The notes under the pieces: generated by a model
What the model was told of the DNA's origin: nothing
The model's database searches: none
What the model saw: only the letters and a program-made list of their open reading frames with translations
Assembly: GCA_035532215.1 (NCBI GenBank)
Contig: DATKRK010000102.1
Location: forward strand, 1-11,971
DNA from: JAICIG01 sp035532215
Lineage (GTDB): Bacteria > Planctomycetota > Planctomycetia > Pirellulales > JAICIG01
Direction: 5' to 3'
Length of the DNA stretch: 11,971 nt
Program-made: the position numbers and the translations under genes
Part shown: positions 7,158 to 11,971 of the stretch, in pieces
Layout of the letters: each line of letters begins with the position of its first letter
Position numbering within the stretch: the stretch's first letter is position 1

Positions 7158-7184
7158 AAAAGCCTCGTTTTTACGAGGCTTTTT
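7158..7184 (+). terminator. Intrinsic terminator of tRNA-Lys
   Basis: AGCCTCGT (7161-7168) pairs with ACGAGGCT (7173-7180) around a TTTT loop. The stem is flanked by AAA on the left and a run of T (7180-7184) on the right, giving a classic Rho-independent terminator 6 nt after the tRNA. Confidence 0.92.
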
Positions 7185-7214
7185 GCATTTCTGGAAGCGG
7201 TGGGCTCTCCAGGT

Positions 7215-7269
7215 TTTGGCACGGATTCGGGCGGTTTGGCACGGATTCCATGCCAGATTCTGTGCCAAG
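7215..7269. repeat. 14-bp direct repeats plus inverted copy past the tRNA
   Basis: TTTGGCACGGATTC occurs at 7215-7228 and again at 7235-7248, a 20-bp period. A degenerate inverted copy, GATTCTGTGCCAAG, is at 7256-7269. The phased array between a tRNA gene and accessory genes resembles integrase arm-type sites or a regulator's binding sites; no protein is tied to it here. Confidence 0.6.
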
Positions 7270-7296
7270 AAAGCGAACTGGACACTTGGCTGCGGC

Positions 7297-7536
7297 CTAC
7301 AGCCCCGCCTCCTTCACCAGCACTGCCAGCGAGACCTTCAACGCCGCGGCGATCCTCGTCATGGTATCGAGGGTCAGGTTCTGCTCTCCCCGCTCGACAA
7401 ACCCGACATAGCTGCGGTGCATGCCCGCCATGTCGGCGAACACGTCCTGGCTGACTTTCAACGCTTCTCGCCTCGCTCGGATTGCCTTTCCCAGCTTGAC
7501 GGCCTCCGGGGAGTGGGGCTTGGTTTTCTTTGCCAT
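7297..7536 (-). CDS. XRE-family helix-turn-helix regulator
   Basis: This is a 79-aa single-domain DNA-binding protein of the Cro/C1 type. After a basic N-terminus (MAKKTKPHSPEAV) comes a five-helix HTH_3 fold: LGKAIRARREALKVSQDVFADMAGMHRSYVG with the SQ (helix 2) and MHRSYV (recognition helix) landmarks. It is followed by the family-typical FVERGEQNLTLDTMTRIAAALKVS. No other domain is attached. I start at ATG 7536; the frame stays open to a TTG at 7560, giving 87 aa, and neither start has a clear Shine-Dalgarno. It probably represses its own promoter through the AT-rich palindromes at 7573-7600. No toxin partner is adjacent on the same strand, so a toxin-antitoxin role is not supported. It could be a leftover element regulator. 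Confidence 0.88.
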   Translation of the reverse strand: MAKKTKPHSPEAVKLGKAIRARREALKVSQDVFADMAGMHRSYVGFVERGEQNLTLDTMTRIAAALKVSLAVLVKEAGL

Positions 7537-7572
7537 GCCCGAAAGCTTGGCGATTTGCAATTCATAACGCGA

Positions 7573-7600
7573 CTATTTATAAATAGGCTATTTATAACTA
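7573..7600. promoter_or_regulatory. AT-rich palindromic operator/promoter of the XRE gene
   Basis: CTATTTATAAATAG (7573-7586) is a perfect 14-nt palindrome. A second, imperfect copy CTATTTATAACTAT starts at 7588, 15 bp further on. The stretch is strikingly AT-rich for this window. Minus-strand TATAAA (7576-7581) could be the -10 of the XRE gene, 36-64 bp upstream of its ATG, so bound regulator would block it. Confidence 0.6.
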
Positions 7601-7670
7601 TCGTCCGGCTTCGCAAAAGGCCGCTGCTCGGCGGCCCGAGGCCGGTCGGAAGACGGGAAAGGAACGTCAG

Positions 7671-7961
7671 ATGAACATGAAAGTCGTGGGGGGAGTCGCC
7701 ATTTTGATCGCCGCTCTGCTGATCTGGCTGGCCATCAGCGCCGGGATGGAGGCGAATTTAATGCGCAGCGAGGTGGATAAGGTCAACACGGGCTGGGTCA
7801 AGACGGTGAACGACATGACGGGGGCCACGCAGGTCAGCGATACCGCGATCAAGGCGAGGCAAACCTTGGTGGCGGAGTTCGTGATTGGGGCGGTCATTAT
7901 GGCGGTTATCGGGGGAGTGTTCATGGTCGTCAGGTCGCGCCCCAAGAAGGATTCGGTCTGA
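7671..7961 (+). CDS. Small membrane protein with two transmembrane helices
   Basis: This 96-aa protein of unrecognised family has two clear hydrophobic helices, residues about 5-24 (VVGGVAILIAALLIWLAISA) and 69-88. They are joined by a polar 45-residue loop containing TGWVKTVNDMTGATQVSDTAIKA. The tail RSRPKKDSV is positively charged, which together with K4 suggests both ends are cytoplasmic and the loop periplasmic. An AAAGGA (about 7658-7663) lies 7 nt before the ATG. It is followed after 49 nt by the secreted-protein gene on the same strand, so the two may be one transcript. Function is unknown. Confidence 0.7.
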   Translation: MNMKVVGGVAILIAALLIWLAISAGMEANLMRSEVDKVNTGWVKTVNDMTGATQVSDTAIKARQTLVAEFVIGAVIMAVIGGVFMVVRSRPKKDSV

Positions 7962-8010
7962 TCAGGCAAACCGGCACTTTTCAGGACAAACCTTTAGCAA
8001 GGGAGAAGCC

Positions 8011-8415
8011 ATGAGTCGAATCGTGTGTGCGGCAGTTATTTTTTTCGCGGTTCTCGCCACCGCTTTGGGCGCTTCGGACAAGCCGAAAACGATGGTCGGC
8101 CTGTGGGAAGTCAAATCTGCGACGTGTGATGGCAGCGAAGTATCAACATCATCGTTTTGCGCCCCCTATCTGCGCAAAGGAGGCATCTGGCGATTCGAGG
8201 AGGACGGCACGGGCAAATATGGAGTCACGGAGATGACGTGGAAGTACGATCCGGCGAAGCTGCTGCCGCTGGTGGTGACTGAAAAGGATGTTTTCGGAAA
8301 TTCCAACGAAGTCGTTAAGGCATCGGTCAAATACGTCTCGGGGGGCGACGACATTCGGGTCAAGTTTGAATTACTCGGCCATCCGCATGTCGTCATCCTG
8401 TCCCCCGACGATTAG
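8011..8415 (+). CDS. Secreted small protein, TIGR03067-like
   Basis: This is a 134-aa exported protein. Residues 1-21 form a signal peptide (MSRIVCAAVIFFAVLATALGA, a likely cut before SDK); there is no lipobox cysteine at the cleavage point, so it is not a lipoprotein. The mature part has GLWEVKSATCDG near its start, then WRFEEDGTGKY and TWKYDPAKLLP. This order of a G-x-W-x-V strand, a DG turn and an x-Y-x-x-D-P strand recalls the lipocalin-like TIGR03067 domain of Planctomycetota, but the match is weak. Two mature cysteines (near residues 39 and 49) could form a disulphide. The ORF is open further upstream (from 7885), but GGGAG (8001-8005) 5 nt before ATG 8011 and the signal peptide fix the start. 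Its stop codon overlaps the left end of a repeat element at 8415. Confidence 0.75.
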   Translation: MSRIVCAAVIFFAVLATALGASDKPKTMVGLWEVKSATCDGSEVSTSSFCAPYLRKGGIWRFEEDGTGKYGVTEMTWKYDPAKLLPLVVTEKDVFGNSNEVVKASVKYVSGGDDIRVKFELLGHPHVVILSPDD

Positions 8416-8540
8416 TTAATCCCTCACGGGGGCGCAGCCGAGCGGGAAGCATAGCAGGGCGGCTGGTGGCGTAGCCGCCGCCCTGCTGCGGCAGCCGGGG
8501 CAGCGCGAGGCAAGTGGGGTGGGGTCCCGCGGGGATTAAC
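8415..8540. repeat. Repeat element, copy A (inverted ends, hairpin core)
   Basis: The element is bounded by GTTAATCCC (8415-8423) and GGGATTAAC (8532-8540), a perfect 9-bp terminal inverted repeat. The left end includes a 21-bp stretch (8425-8445, starting CACGGGGGCG) that is identical to 9816-9836. The core has an 11-bp perfect hairpin, AGCAGGGCGGC (8453-8463) with GCCGCCCTGCT (8477-8487). The right end GGGGTC-N4-GGGGATTAA (8521-8539) also recurs in copy B. It begins on the last base of the upstream stop codon, so it could supply the transcript's 3' end. It probably belongs to a dispersed non-coding family. Confidence 0.75.
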
Positions 8541-8614
8541 CACTATCGCTCCGGCAATCTGCCGTCCCCTCTTCTTCGCCGACTTGCCGATGCCATCGGA
8601 ATTCCGTTCGAGAC

Positions 8615-8657
8615 TTGACTTTCACGCAAAACGCGTCCATATTTACGCAATATGCGT
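8615..8657 (+). promoter_or_regulatory. Promoter with tandem ACGC-N5-GCGT operators for the wHTH-NTase/HEPN operon
   Basis: TTGACT (8615-8620) and CATATT (8638-8643) are separated by 17 bp and would start transcription near 8650, next to the ATG at 8652. Two inverted repeats fit ACGC-N5-GCGT: ACGCAAAACGCGT (8624-8636) and ACGCAATATGCGT (8645-8657). Their centres are 21 bp apart, two helical turns. Site 1 lies between the boxes, and site 2 covers the transcription start and start codon and extends to TTACGCA/TGCGTAA. No Shine-Dalgarno precedes the ATG, consistent with a leaderless mRNA. Confidence 0.65.
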
Positions 8658-9251
8658 AAGTCTCGACCCATCGATGCCCTCCTGCCCCGGACCCGCCAGG
8701 GGATCCTCGCGGCAACGCTTATCCAGCCGGAGAAGGCATGGTACGTCTCCGAGCTAGCGCGCCGCATGGGCGTTCCGCCATCGAGTCTCCAACGTGAATT
8801 GCGCGAGCTAGAGAAAGCCGGAGTTTTGAAAACGCACCGCCAAGGGCACATGGCATACTATCAGGCAAACGCCAATTCGCCTGTTTTTCCCGAACTCCGC
8901 GCTTTGATGTTGAAGACGGCCGGGCTGGTCGACGTGTTGGCCGACGCGCTTGAGCCGCTGGCCGGTAAGCTTCGAATCGTGTTTGTTTACGGCTCAATGG
9001 CCAGCGGCAGTGAGCAGAGCGACAGCGATATCGACCTGATGGTGATCGGCGATGTTTCTCCGGTGAACCTTGCGGTGCCGCTGCGAAATGCGAGAGAATT
9101 GCTCGGCCGAGAGATCAATCCGAGCGTTTACACGCCTGCGGAATTTGCCAGGAAACGGGCGGCCAGGGATCACTTTCTGACCAGGGTATTGGACAAACCC
9201 AGGCTGTTCGTGCTAGGCACTAGCGATGACTTGGAAAAAACTGCTGGCTAA
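8652..9251 (+). CDS. Winged-helix/nucleotidyltransferase fusion, MntA-like antitoxin
   Basis: This 199-aa protein has two parts. Residues about 13-75 form an ArsR-like winged helix: an IL..L helix, YVSELARRMGVPPSSLQRELRELEKAGVL as the HTH, and THRQGHMAYYQ as the wing. Residues about 85-190 form a minimal nucleotidyltransferase with the MNT signature GSX10DXD, seen as G114-S115...D126-I-D128. In established MntA-HepT pairs this enzyme AMPylates and thereby neutralises the HEPN toxin. The N-terminal DNA-binding domain is extra and probably represses the operon through the two operators at 8624-8657. The ATG has no ribosome-binding site but lies at the predicted transcription start. The gene overlaps the next by 26 nt, indicating translational coupling. 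Antitoxin function is inferred from domain pairing, not proven. Confidence 0.85.
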   Translation: MRKSRPIDALLPRTRQGILAATLIQPEKAWYVSELARRMGVPPSSLQRELRELEKAGVLKTHRQGHMAYYQANANSPVFPELRALMLKTAGLVDVLADALEPLAGKLRIVFVYGSMASGSEQSDSDIDLMVIGDVSPVNLAVPLRNARELLGREINPSVYTPAEFARKRAARDHFLTRVLDKPRLFVLGTSDDLEKTAG

Positions 9252-9663
9252 CAAGAATGTCTCGCGCGAGCCGCCGAGCAAGGCCGAGCTCGACAATCTG
9301 CGCTCCATTGTCGACCGCAGCATGAAGGACGTTGCGGCGCCGGGGTTGTCGGCCGACGCCCGGTTCGTCTTGGCCTACGACGCAGCCCGCACCCTTTCGC
9401 TGATGGTCGTGCGGGCGGCGGGCTACCGTCCCCGCGCAGTTGGCGGCCATTACAATACTTTCCTGGCGCTTGAAGCAGCCGATGCCGCGTTTGCAACACT
9501 GTCCGCGTATTTCGATGGTTGCCGGCTGAAGCGGAACGGCTGCGAATACGATTTCGCAGGCGGGGTAACCGACACCGACGCCGAAGGATTGCTCAAGACC
9601 GTGAAACAATTCGCAGTTGATGCCGAAGCGTGGATAAATGCCCATCATCCTTCCTTGGCGTGA
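9226..9663 (+). CDS. HEPN-like protein, putative toxin paired with the nucleotidyltransferase
   Basis: This mostly alpha-helical 145-aa protein starts inside the preceding nucleotidyltransferase gene (26-nt overlap). The size, helical content and context fit HEPN-domain toxins (RNases) of MNT-HEPN modules. The helix ADARFVLAYDAARTLSLMVVRAAGYRPRAVGGH (43-75) resembles HEPN alpha-2/3 regions. The canonical toxin motif is RX4HXY. Here R70-AVGG-H75 gives RX4H, but Tyr is at +1 (Y76), not +2. A second block, R103-NGCE-Y108-D-F110, sits where HepT has its motif but has Tyr for His and Phe for Tyr. So either the catalytic site has moved or the protein is not an RNase of the usual type. I recall similar 'hypothetical' partners beside wHTH-NTases. 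Family assignment is moderate. Confidence 0.68.
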   Translation: MTWKKLLANKNVSREPPSKAELDNLRSIVDRSMKDVAAPGLSADARFVLAYDAARTLSLMVVRAAGYRPRAVGGHYNTFLALEAADAAFATLSAYFDGCRLKRNGCEYDFAGGVTDTDAEGLLKTVKQFAVDAEAWINAHHPSLA

Positions 9664-9810
9664 AGATCGCAAGCAGTGGAGCAAAGGTCGCTGGCGCCAG
9701 TCCTTGTCACGACGAGTGATCACCCATTTCTACGCACAGGTCTGCACTGTTCGCTGAGATGATTGGCGGCTTGCAATGACGAGTGATTGGCGGTGACCGA
9801 GGCGAAGGTT

Positions 9811-9937
9811 CAGCCCCACGGGGGCGCAGCCGAGCGGCGGAGCGATACAGGCCGACAAAAATGCTCGCGCAGCGAGCCAGTCGGCCGGCTTCATCCGCCT
9901 GCCGCGTCGCGGCCGGGGTCGCATGGGGATTAATCCC
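9811..9937. repeat. Repeat element, copy B (hairpin core)
   Basis: The left part (9816-9836) is identical over 21 bp to 8425-8445 of copy A. The right part GGGGTC-N4-GGGGATTAA (9915-9933) matches copy A's right end, running into the perfect palindrome GGGATTAATCCC (9926-9937). Between them is a different core of nearly the same length. It has nested stems GGCCGAC/GTCGGCC (9849-9855, 9879-9885) and GCTCGC/GCGAGC (9862-9867, 9871-9876). Just upstream, GACGAGTGAT occurs twice (9711-9720, 9778-9787) and TGATTGGCGG twice (9760-9769, 9784-9793). The right end is 4 bp from the stop of the minus-strand peptide at 9942. Confidence 0.7.
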
Positions 9938-9941
9938 TGCC

Positions 9942-10145
9942 CTATCTGCTGCGCCCCTGGTGCCGGTGTTCGGGGTAAAGCGTGCGGTAAAGCTCCTTGA
10001 GCACGTGCATGCCCGAAGCCACGGCTACCATGCACATGGCAACGGCGGCGACTTTCTGGAAAAGCAGACTATCACGAGCCCCGGTACTGCGAGCAAGGTG
10101 CTGGGCTCCCCGTGCAATCGGGAATAAACTGTTCGGCGAAGTCAT
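9942..10145 (-). CDS. Possible small single-helix membrane peptide
   Basis: This is a 67-aa reading frame, part of a longer minus-strand open frame that extends to 10430. From ATG 10145 it has GAAGG about 3 nt upstream. The peptide begins MTSPNSLF, has a basic middle, and one hydrophobic stretch KVAAVAMCMVAVASGM (about residues 36-51), then a polar tail LKELYRTLYPEHRHQGRSR. Third codon positions in its second half are mostly G/C, like neighbouring genes. The upstream extension looks non-coding, with no domain and overlap of the next gene's start. It is followed directly by repeat copy B, as the secreted-protein gene is by copy A, which mildly supports a real 3' end. No homologue is recognised, and it could be chance. 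Confidence 0.35.
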   Translation of the reverse strand: MTSPNSLFPIARGAQHLARSTGARDSLLFQKVAAVAMCMVAVASGMHVLKELYRTLYPEHRHQGRSR

Positions 10146-10337
10146 AAGCCTTCGAGATTGCGAGCGAGCGCCTGAAAAGTCAAGAAGTTCCACAATCGCC
10201 GCTTGCTGGTTCGTTCGGTTTTGCACGCATTCATGGCAGTGCATGAAGAAGCCCGGCAAAAAAATGAGTTGGCAACGTTGGAAGAATCGATTTAGAACAA
10301 ACTTTCGGGCGATCGGCTTGCACGAAGGGCGATGTTT

Positions 10338-11216
10338 ATGGAACTTCCGAATTGCCGCTGGCGCAATACCGCTGTCAAGCATGCTAAACAGTTTCGTTGC
10401 ACGCATCCTCGAATTCACGCCCAAAACCAACTCGTGACGGGCGAGATGTGCAGTTCATGCTCGCTGTGCGAGGCAAACGATCCGGCATTCTCCTTCTTGG
10501 CCAATGGAAGTGAGCAGGTCCCGGAGAAGCCGGTGACGCTACGTCATGTGCAAAGTTGGGCGGTCGGCGTGACCACTGCGCCTCGAAGAGAGCCGACTCT
10601 CGCACGCTGCCTGAAGAGCCTCGCAGAAGCAGGCTGGAACGAGCCGCGGCTGTTTGCGGAACCGAGCGTCGAGACGCCGGCCAACCTGCCGACATCTCGA
10701 CGTGACGTGCAATTGGGAGCCTTCCCGAATTGGTATCTGGGATTGACGGAACTCGTGCTGCGCGAGCCGTTGGCGGATGCCTATTTGATGTGCCAAGATG
10801 ACGTGCTGCTGGCGGCGAGTTTGCGGGCTTACCTGGAGCGCACGCTGTGGCCCGGCGAACGAGTCGGCATCGTTTCAGCGTACCGCCCGAGCCATTACGA
10901 GCAGCGCGGACCGGGCTATCAGATTGAGGATCGCGGCTGGGAAACGTGGGGAGCGCTGGCCTACGTTTTTCCGAATCCATCGGCCCGTGCGCTGCTTGCC
11001 GATCCGCTGGTCATCAACCACCGACATCATGGGCCGGCCAGCGGAATGCAGAACATTGATTCAGTGGTCGGCAGTTGGTGTTTGCGGAGCAAGATGCCGT
11101 ACTTTGTGCATGTTCCGAGTCTTGCCCAACACATTGGGCATACTTCTACGATCTGGCAATCGTGCCAAGCCGCCGGCCCGCGTCGCGCCGCGGAATTTCT
11201 TGAGCGGATCGAGTGA
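10338..11216 (+). CDS. Glycosyltransferase-like protein of planctomycete type
   Basis: The protein is 292 aa from ATG 10338. From about residue 72 it reads SWAVGVTTAPRREPTLARCLKSL, the nucleotide-sugar-binding start of GT-A glycosyltransferases of GT2-like type. It is followed by an acidic MCQDDV (about 151-156, DxD-like), then PSHYEQRGPGY, WGALAYVFPNPSARALL, NIDSVVGSWC and a terminal QHIGHTSTIW. I recall this layout in planctomycete proteins annotated as glycosyltransferases. It would transfer sugars in the cytoplasm; the acceptor is unknown. There is no signal peptide or membrane helix. The start is uncertain. GAAGGG (10324-10329) sits 8 nt before 10338, while ATG 10446 begins MCSSCSLCEAND, nearer the conserved core. 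The N-terminal 70 residues are unlike the rest and may be non-coding. Confidence 0.75.
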   Translation: MELPNCRWRNTAVKHAKQFRCTHPRIHAQNQLVTGEMCSSCSLCEANDPAFSFLANGSEQVPEKPVTLRHVQSWAVGVTTAPRREPTLARCLKSLAEAGWNEPRLFAEPSVETPANLPTSRRDVQLGAFPNWYLGLTELVLREPLADAYLMCQDDVLLAASLRAYLERTLWPGERVGIVSAYRPSHYEQRGPGYQIEDRGWETWGALAYVFPNPSARALLADPLVINHRHHGPASGMQNIDSVVGSWCLRSKMPYFVHVPSLAQHIGHTSTIWQSCQAAGPRRAAEFLERIE

Positions 11217-11624
11217 TTCGTTTTTTGCGAGCCGCAATTTTCTTGACTCTTGTTGCTTCGCCCGTATCATGAACGCAACGTCGCGCATCTGAGTTGTTGC
11301 TTCTTGACACGTCCGCAGGCGCGACGCCGGAACGGGTTGAAAGCTGGCAATCAGGCGGCGGGTTCTGATCGATGCTTGCGCCGCCGAGGGGTCAGTCATT
11401 CCGCCCGAATGGTTCTTTAGTTCGGGCGTTGGAATTCGCCCGAGCCAATGACCTTGTTGGTCGCAAGTGTAGAGGGCGTTTCCATGGCCGAGCGGGCGAC
11501 GGCGGTTCTTGAGGCAATTCTGCCACTGCCGCCATTCCTTCATGATGGCTCGGCGTTTCAGGTCTTCGTCGAATCATGCGCAACCATGCGCTCGATCGCT
11601 TCTTGAAATGGCAGGAGAAAAATC
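11217..11624. other. Gene-poor 408-bp intergenic region with hairpins
   Basis: No convincing gene is seen. Two hairpins are present: GGCGGCG/CGCCGCC (11354-11360, 11379-11385) and CGCCCGAA/TTCGGGCG (11402-11409, 11421-11428), the latter with an 11-nt loop. The second stem's sequence recurs nearby as CGCCCGAG (11437-11444). Neither has a T-run, so termination is uncertain. A minus-strand reading frame (11061-11543) overlaps the glycosyltransferase and looks like a shadow. Confidence 0.4.
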
Positions 11625-11971
11625 ATGGCGGCCGACGAAGCTCGCGACGGGCTCCCGGGCAAGGAATCTCGCAAAACCACGAAGTCCACGACGGAATACC
11701 GCAAGACCGATCACGAAACGCACGAAGTTGCACGATCGGGCGGTTATGAACGGCGCGTTGTCACCAGCGAAACGCGCGAAACTTCGACGAGCCACAGCGA
11801 AACGGTCGAAATTCGCAGCGCGGCCCTGCCGGCGCCGAGCGCCGACTGGCACGCGAACGCGCCCGGCACGGTGCGGCTTTCAGTCCGCGACGTACTCCCG
11901 GAAAGCTGTGCCGAAGCGGCACTGTTCGATGGCGATTATCTGCTCGACTTGGTCGACCGACATGCCGACGG
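11625..11971 (+). CDS. Unrecognised Ser/Thr/Glu/Arg-rich protein, cut by window end
   Basis: The frame is open from ATG 11625 to the window end: 115 codons plus two bases, no stop. AGGAG (11613-11617) lies 7 nt upstream, a good ribosome-binding site. Residues about 12-66 are of low complexity, rich in K, T, S, E, R and H (for example KTTKSTTEYRKTDHETHEV and SETRETSTSHSETVEIRS), probably disordered. From about residue 78 a more ordered stretch begins (APGTVRLSVRDVLPESCAEAALFDGDYLLDLVD). No signal peptide is present. I do not recognise the family; the rest of the gene is needed. Confidence 0.7.
   Translation, partial: MAADEARDGLPGKESRKTTKSTTEYRKTDHETHEVARSGGYERRVVTSETRETSTSHSETVEIRSAALPAPSADWHANAPGTVRLSVRDVLPESCAEAALFDGDYLLDLVDRHAD

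Noticed and set aside
7215..7248. TGGCAC in both direct repeats looked like the -24 box of a sigma-54 promoter
   Set aside because: No GC doublet at the required -12 spacing: in the first copy the position reads GG, in the second AT. It does not form a -24/-12 promoter.
7297..8415. XRE regulator as the antitoxin of a toxin-antitoxin pair
   Set aside because: The flanking small genes are on the opposite strand and encode a membrane and a secreted protein, neither resembling HigB/RelE-type toxins.
9997..10437. Plus-strand open frame of 146 aa, including a shorter version from ATG 10264
   Set aside because: Codons rare in GC-rich genes (AGA, TTA, CTA, ATA) are present, there is no domain, and it overlaps both the opposite-strand peptide and the glycosyltransferase start.
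11061..11543. Minus-strand 160-aa open frame
   Set aside because: Its second half is antisense to the conserved glycosyltransferase C-terminus and it has no recognisable domain or clear start signal. A degenerate gene in 11217-11543 cannot be excluded.

Overview
The window looks like a piece of a planctomycete chromosome, most plausibly a member of the Pirellulales. This is an inference, not a measured placement. It rests on high GC in coding regions, a PilZ protein, a secreted HEVTH peptidase-like protein and a glycosyltransferase of types I associate with Planctomycetota, and intergenic palindromes and 'GTCAGGCT...AGCCTGAC' repeats that I recall as common there.

Bases 1-4900 are ordinary chromosome. 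An SDR oxidoreductase (195-989, +) lies behind an elaborately folded 5' region (28-121). A short PilZ-like gene (1233-1676, +) converges on a secreted metallopeptidase-like gene (1846-3024, -); a perfect 54-nt palindrome sits between the two. A MutT-type Nudix hydrolase (3268-3678, -) and the enoyl-ACP reductase FabI (3831-4661, -) follow, separated by a cluster of inverted and direct repeats. FabI is divergent from a GAF/AAA+/Fis sigma-54 activator (4898-6841, +).

A tRNA-Lys(CTT) gene (7080-7152) with a strong intrinsic terminator marks a change of character. Downstream, up to about 10.3 kb, genes are small and accessory-like. They are an XRE regulator with an AT-rich palindromic operator (7313-7600 region, -), a two-helix membrane protein (7671-7961), a secreted small protein (8011-8415), and a two-gene nucleotidyltransferase/HEPN module (8652-9663). 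A possible one-helix membrane peptide (9942-10145, -) comes last. Two related ~115-bp repeats with hairpin cores (8415-8540, 9811-9937) and a cluster of 14-bp repeats just past the tRNA (7215-7269) add to the impression of an island at the tRNA. No integrase is visible.

The window ends with a glycosyltransferase-like gene (10338-11216, +), a 408-bp gene-poor stretch with hairpins, and the start of an unrecognised Ser/Thr/Glu/Arg-rich protein (11625 onward, truncated by the window edge).

The most interesting system is the 8.6-9.7 kb module. A winged-helix DNA-binding domain is fused to an MntA-like nucleotidyltransferase and translationally overlaps a HEPN-like partner. Two ACGC-N5-GCGT operators 21 bp apart lie over what looks like a leaderless promoter. 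The layout suggests a self-repressing toxin-antitoxin cassette. The HEPN partner departs from the canonical RX4HXY motif.
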